This document shows positions 6,361 through 9,744 of a DNA stretch of 9,744 bases, piece after piece. The notes below the pieces were generated by a model that saw only the letters and a list, made by a program, of their open reading frames with translations, was not told the origin of the DNA and made no database searches. Origin of the DNA: RPQJ01 sp036277615. Its GTDB lineage: Bacteria; Pseudomonadota; Gammaproteobacteria; Steroidobacterales; Steroidobacteraceae. The translations under genes and the position numbers were made by a program. The first letter of the stretch is position 1. Each line of letters starts with the position of its first letter. The stretch is from NCBI GenBank assembly GCA_036277615.1, contig DASUMQ010000220.1:1-9744 (forward strand), read 5' to 3'.

Positions 6361-7285
6361 CGCCAAGTACGCGACCGTTGCCTTGTTCGCGCTCGCGTGC
6401 ATCGTTGCCGCGGTCGCGTTCGTCTGGTGGTACTCCGGGCGAGGCGACCGGCGCGACTACGATACGTACGAAATCTACTTCGAGGGCACCGTGAGCGGCC
6501 TGTCGAAAGGCAGCCCCGTGCGCTACCTGGGCGTGGACGTGGGTCGCGTCCTTTCGCTGGCCGTGGATCGCCAGGATCCGGGCCGCGTCAAGGTCGTCGC
6601 GGATATCGACGCAATGGCACCGGTGTCCGGCGCGACGCAGGCCAAACTCGGCTTCCTCGGGCTCACCGGCCTGCTCTACATCGATCTGCAGCAGAACGCG
6701 AAAGCCTCGCCGACGCGACGGCTGCCAAAGGGCGAGCGTTACCCCGTCATCGCCGCACGCAAGGGCAGCATCGAAGCATCGGCCGAACGATTGCCGGAAA
6801 TCCTCGGGCAGGCCTCGGAGATCATGGCGCGCATCGAACGGCTGCTGGCGGACAAGAACGTCGACGCGATCTCGGCGACGCTCGCGAACCTCGAGGAGGC
6901 CACGGAGCGACTGCCGGCCACGCTCGCTGACGCGCAGGCGCTCGCGGCCGACCTGCGCAAGATCTCCGCGTCGACGCTCGAGCTCACGCAGCGCGCGAGC
7001 TCGACTATCCAGACGGCCGAGCCTGACCTGCGCGCAGCGCTCGTCAATGCGCGCGTCGCGTCCGAGAAGTTCGCGCTTGCCGCCGACGGCGTCGATCGGC
7101 TGATCAACGCCAACGACGGCGCATTCGCGCGCTCTGCCGGCGCCGGCGTGGCCGAACTCCAGCAACTGGTGATCGACGCGCGCAACGCGAGCACCGAGAT
7201 CCGCGACCTCGCGCGTGAGTTGCGCGAGCGGCCCTCGAGCCTGCTGCTCGAACAAGCCGATGGCGGCGTGGAGATTCCGCAATGA
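6350..7285 (+). CDS. mlaD: MlaD/MCE-domain substrate-binding protein of the lipid transporter
   Basis: This 311-residue protein starts at GTG. A single N-terminal membrane helix (about 8-28, VALFALACIVAAVAFVWWY) anchors it in the inner membrane with the rest in the periplasm. One MCE domain spans about 39-115, with the family pattern YFEGTVSGLSKGSPVRYLGVDVGRV (43-67) and the GFLGLTGLLYIDL strand-loop (101-113), which forms the hydrophobic pore in MlaD hexamers. Residues about 140-300 are a long helical Ala/Glu/Leu-rich tail that could form a coiled bundle extending the channel. E. coli MlaD is much shorter (about 180 residues) and lacks this tail, so the protein resembles the longer MCE proteins that work with a PqiC-type lipoprotein. 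Its stop overlaps the lipoprotein start by 4 bases (ATGA). It probably delivers or receives phospholipids between MlaFE and the outer membrane. Confidence 0.94.
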   Translation: MERDAKYATVALFALACIVAAVAFVWWYSGRGDRRDYDTYEIYFEGTVSGLSKGSPVRYLGVDVGRVLSLAVDRQDPGRVKVVADIDAMAPVSGATQAKLGFLGLTGLLYIDLQQNAKASPTRRLPKGERYPVIAARKGSIEASAERLPEILGQASEIMARIERLLADKNVDAISATLANLEEATERLPATLADAQALAADLRKISASTLELTQRASSTIQTAEPDLRAALVNARVASEKFALAADGVDRLINANDGAFARSAGAGVAELQQLVIDARNASTEIRDLARELRERPSSLLLEQADGGVEIPQ

Positions 7286-7947
7286 GCCGAGCACGGGCAT
7301 CGTTACCGCTGTTGCTGGCCGCGACGGCACTGCTGCTGCAGGGCGGCTGCACGTCGAACCTGCTCAGATCGAAGGTGCCGGCGCCGGAGACGTATCGTCT
7401 TGGTACGACGACCGGTGCGGAAGCGGCACCGTCGCCGGCGACTCGTGCGTCCGGCCTCGCGTTGACCGTCGCCCGGCCGCGCGCCTCGACCGCACTCGAG
7501 ACGGATCGCATCGCAGTGGTGCCTGGGCCGAGTCGCTTCGACTACTACTCGGACGTGCGCTGGGCCGAGGCGGCGCCGCAGATGCTGCAGCAGAACCTCG
7601 TCGCCGCACTCGAGGCGTCCGGTCGGTACGCGGGCGTGTTCGCCGCACCGGCACGCGCGCCGGCGGAGCTTCTGCTCGACGTCGAGCTGCGACACTTCGA
7701 GGCGGTCGCCGCATCCGCAGACGCGACGCCCGCCGCGTTCGTACAGGTGCAGGCGAACCTCGTCGATTCGCGCCGCGCGGTGCGGATGGTGAGCTTCGTC
7801 AGCGAAGCGCGCGTGCCCGCCGCGGACAACCGCCGGCGCTCGGTCGTCGCCGCGTTCGAGCAGGCCAATGCGCGCGTCATCGCCGACGTGGTCGCGCGGG
7901 TGGGAGATGCCGCAGCCGTGCCAACGGCGGCAACGCCAGCGCAATAG
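7282..7947 (+). CDS. ABC-type transport auxiliary lipoprotein (PqiC/YmbA-like)
   Basis: This 221-residue protein starts with a signal peptide (RAR, then LPLLLAATALLLQGGC) and has lipidation Cys at residue 23. Position −3 is Gln rather than the usual Leu, so the lipobox is slightly atypical. Thr at +2 predicts outer-membrane sorting under E. coli rules. Residues about 32-205 fit the auxiliary lipoprotein family: YRL at 38-40, the strand RIAVVPGPSRFDYYSDVRWAEAAPQMLQQNLVAALEASGRY (76-116), then LLLDVELRHFE (130-140), and a C-terminal helix FEQANARVIADVVARV. Proteins of this family pair with MCE systems, as PqiC does with PqiB, and probably dock the periplasmic tube at the outer membrane. Its place as last gene of the mlaEFD operon, with a 4-base overlap, supports that role. 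The tail after about 208 is low-complexity Ala/Thr/Pro. Confidence 0.9.
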   Translation: MSRARASLPLLLAATALLLQGGCTSNLLRSKVPAPETYRLGTTTGAEAAPSPATRASGLALTVARPRASTALETDRIAVVPGPSRFDYYSDVRWAEAAPQMLQQNLVAALEASGRYAGVFAAPARAPAELLLDVELRHFEAVAASADATPAAFVQVQANLVDSRRAVRMVSFVSEARVPAADNRRRSVVAAFEQANARVIADVVARVGDAAAVPTAATPAQ

Positions 7948-7991
7948 GCCCATCGACTCCAGCGGCGCAGCAAGGTTAGCCGACGCCACCG

Positions 7992-8114
7992 GGTCGGATG
8001 GCCGATGCCGGTCTTTTCGGCAAGACCGTCACGAGCCATGGACGGCGAGTGCGAGCCCACAGGGACGTGCTTGCGGCGTGTCTTGCCGGAAAGATTGGCA
8101 TCGGCCGTCCGACC
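7992..8114 (+). repeat. structured RNA-like repeat, copy 2 (35-bp helix with two CANGGANG hairpins)
   Basis: In plus-strand RNA, 7992-8026 pairs with 8080-8114 without interruption for 35 pairs. Four of these are G·U (8017·8089, 8011·8095, 8010·8096, 7999·8107); on the minus strand they would be A·C mismatches. The core 8027-8079 can extend the helix (8027-8034/8071-8078, imperfect). It holds hairpin A (GCC-ATGGAC-GGC, 8035-8046) and hairpin B (CAC-AGGGAC-GTG, 8058-8069). The core matches copy 1 at 37 of 53 aligned bases by hand. It starts 45 bp after the lipoprotein stop, so it would form the operon's 3' UTR. No T-run follows. Confidence 0.8.
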
Positions 8115-8136
8115 GAGACAGCCGTTGCGCCGTACT

Positions 8137-8163
8137 GAGCGCTGCCGCGCCCCGCTGGCGCTC
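8137..8163 (-). terminator. weak hairpin downstream of the GGDEF-EAL gene
   Basis: GAGCGC (8137-8142) pairs perfectly with GCGCTC (8158-8163), and two further G·U pairs are possible in the 15-nt loop. It lies 5 bp beyond the stop codon of the minus-strand gene. There is no T-run, so termination is only a possibility. Confidence 0.25.
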
Positions 8164-8168
8164 GAGCG

Positions 8169-9744
8169 TCAGGCCGGCAGCCGCAGGATCGGGTGTTCGC
8201 CCGTCGCCTGCCGCACGAGCAGTTCCAGAAACGCCGTGCTGGTGATGGGCTCGCCGAAGAGCCGGCCCTGGCCCAGCTGGCAACCGCTGTGGAGCAGGAA
8301 GTACCGCTGTTCGTCGGTCTCGATCCCCTCGGCGATGACCTGCAGGCCGAGGCTGCGGCCCATCTCGATGATGGTCCGCACGATCGTCGCATCGTCCGGG
8401 TCCGTCGCGGCGTTGGTCACGAACGAGCGATCGATCTTGAGCGTGCTGATCGGAAACTGCTGCAGGGCGCTCAGGCTCGAATAGCCCGTGCCGAAGTCGT
8501 CGATCGAGAGGTGCACGCCCATGGCGCGCAGCTCGTCGAGCAGCGGCAGTGTCCGCTCCGCGTCGAGCATCAGGGTCGTCTCGGTGATTTCGAGCTCGAC
8601 GGCCGCCGGCGCGACCTTGTGCCTTTCGAACACCGAGCGGCAGCGCGGGATGAAGCTCGCCTGGCTCAGTTCCTTGAGCGAAAGGTTGATCGCGATCCGT
8701 CCCGGGTCGCTCACCTGCTGCTTCCAGATGGCGTAGTCGGAGCAGACCTGGTTCAGCACCCAGGCGCCGATGTCGAGGATCAGCCGCGACTCCTCGGCGA
8801 GCGGGATGAACTGCGACGGCGCAATCTCGCCGTGACCCGGCAACCGCCAGCGCAGCAACGCCTCGGCGCCGACGACCTCGCCGCTCGCGAGGTCGACTTT
8901 AGGCTGGTAACGCACGACGAATTCGTCGCGCTCGAGCGCACGCCGCAGCTTGCTCTTGAGCAGCAGCCGTTCCACCGCGGCCGCGTTCATCTCGGGCACG
9001 TAGAACACGTGGCAGTTCCGGCCCTGCCGCTTGGCGTGGTACATCGCGGCGTCGGCGTTGCGGATCAGGTCGATCACGTTGTCGGCGTCCTCGGGAGTCT
9101 GTGCGATGCCGATGCTGACGGTCACCTCGATCTCGTGCTCGCCGACGTGCAGCGTCTTCGCAACCTCGGCGAGCAGCTGGCGCGCGAGCGACGCGGCCTG
9201 AGCGTGACGTTCGCGGCCGAGCTCGCCGCCTTCGACGAAGATCGCGAACTCGTCGCCGGCCAGCCGGCCCACGACCGACTCGCGCGGCAGCGAGCGAATC
9301 AGCCTTTCGCTGACCGTTTCGAGCACGCGGTCGCCCGCGGCGTGACCGAACGTATCGTTGATCTCCTTGAAGTTGTCGACGTCCACGTAGAGCAACGCGA
9401 GACCTCGGCTCTGGCGGCTCGTGCGCGTGATGGCCTGATGCAGCATGTGCTGGAACTGCATCCGGTTCGGCATCTTCGTCAGCGCATCGAACCGGGCGAG
9501 GTAACGGATGCGCCGCTCGGCGCGCTTGCGCTCGGTGATGTCGCGAAGCACGTAGATCTGGCCCTGGAAGCCCGGGTCCGCGCTCGAGATCGCCGACAGC
9601 GTGACCGACACCGGGATCGTCTGGCCGCGCGCGTTGCGGATCACGGTCTCACCCGGCTCGGTGGAAACGACCTGCGTGTCGAAGGCGGCGAGGTGCTGTT
9701 CCGCGACCAGCGACTTGAACTCGCGCCCCGCGAGCTCGGTGCCT
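8169..9744 (-). CDS. PAS-GGDEF-EAL cyclic-di-GMP signalling protein, N-terminus beyond the right edge
   Basis: The frame is open from the window edge (first full codon 9743-9741), giving 524 visible residues. The GTG at 9644 is internal, not a start. Residues 1-75 are the C-terminal part of a PAS domain ending YVLRDITERKRAE, the usual join to GGDEF. The GGDEF domain (about 80-245) has FDALTKMPNR and DVDNFKEINDTFGH and the active-site variant AGDEF at 162-166. The RxxD inhibitory site is absent (PRES in its place). The EAL domain (about 255-515) has EALLRW (294-299), INLS, ELEITET, DDFGTGYSS (415-423), KIDRSFV, AEGIET and QG (492-493). These metal-binding and catalytic residues look intact, so phosphodiesterase activity is likely; cyclase activity is possible. 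The enzyme would tune c-di-GMP in response to a PAS-sensed signal. It is convergent with the mla operon, and its 5' region is outside the window. Confidence 0.95.
   Translation of the reverse strand, partial: GTELAGREFKSLVAEQHLAAFDTQVVSTEPGETVIRNARGQTIPVSVTLSAISSADPGFQGQIYVLRDITERKRAERRIRYLARFDALTKMPNRMQFQHMLHQAITRTSRQSRGLALLYVDVDNFKEINDTFGHAAGDRVLETVSERLIRSLPRESVVGRLAGDEFAIFVEGGELGRERHAQAASLARQLLAEVAKTLHVGEHEIEVTVSIGIAQTPEDADNVIDLIRNADAAMYHAKRQGRNCHVFYVPEMNAAAVERLLLKSKLRRALERDEFVVRYQPKVDLASGEVVGAEALLRWRLPGHGEIAPSQFIPLAEESRLILDIGAWVLNQVCSDYAIWKQQVSDPGRIAINLSLKELSQASFIPRCRSVFERHKVAPAAVELEITETTLMLDAERTLPLLDELRAMGVHLSIDDFGTGYSSLSALQQFPISTLKIDRSFVTNAATDPDDATIVRTIIEMGRSLGLQVIAEGIETDEQRYFLLHSGCQLGQGRLFGEPITSTAFLELLVRQATGEHPILRLPA

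Overview
The window is GC-rich bacterial DNA with tightly packed genes. The gene content points to a Gram-negative proteobacterium, most likely a gammaproteobacterium: a TolC-type outer-membrane protein, an Mla-type phospholipid transporter with an outer-membrane-type lipoprotein, a Kef-type antiporter and a PAS-GGDEF-EAL protein. The species cannot be named from the sequence.

Layout. (1) 1-1416, minus strand: a tetR-tolC efflux operon, with tolC running off the left edge. The two genes overlap by 4 bases (ATGA). A perfect 19-bp palindrome at 1435-1453, just upstream of tetR, is the likely operator. (2) 1587-2069, plus strand: a Dps-type ferritin with all five ferroxidase ligands and a clear Shine-Dalgarno site. 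(3) 2307-4295, minus strand: a 662-residue CPA2 cation/proton antiporter with a C-terminal RCK module. (4) 4451-7947, plus strand: a four-gene operon with every junction overlapping. It encodes a STAS-MlaE permease, an MlaF ATPase, an MlaD/MCE protein and a PqiC/YmbA-like auxiliary lipoprotein, which together should form an envelope lipid transporter. (5) 8169 to the right edge, minus strand: a PAS-GGDEF-EAL cyclic-di-GMP protein, with its N-terminus outside the window.

The most unusual content lies in the two intergenic regions between convergent genes (2070-2306 and 7948-8168). Each holds one copy of the same structured element. A helix of about 27-35 bp closes a core of about 54 nt, and the core carries two small hairpins with hexaloops ATGGAT/ATGGAC and AGGGAC. 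The cores align at about 70% identity. The hairpin stems differ by compensatory base changes. The substitutions inside the long helices are G·U pairs only if the plus strand is the RNA. All four loops fit CANGGANG, the core of the CsrA/RsmA recognition site. The copies therefore look like a dispersed family of structured 3'-UTR RNAs, possibly binding or sequestering a CsrA/Rsm protein. That function is inference; the structure and the covariation are read directly from the sequence.

No tRNA, rRNA, CRISPR array, transposase or phage gene is visible.
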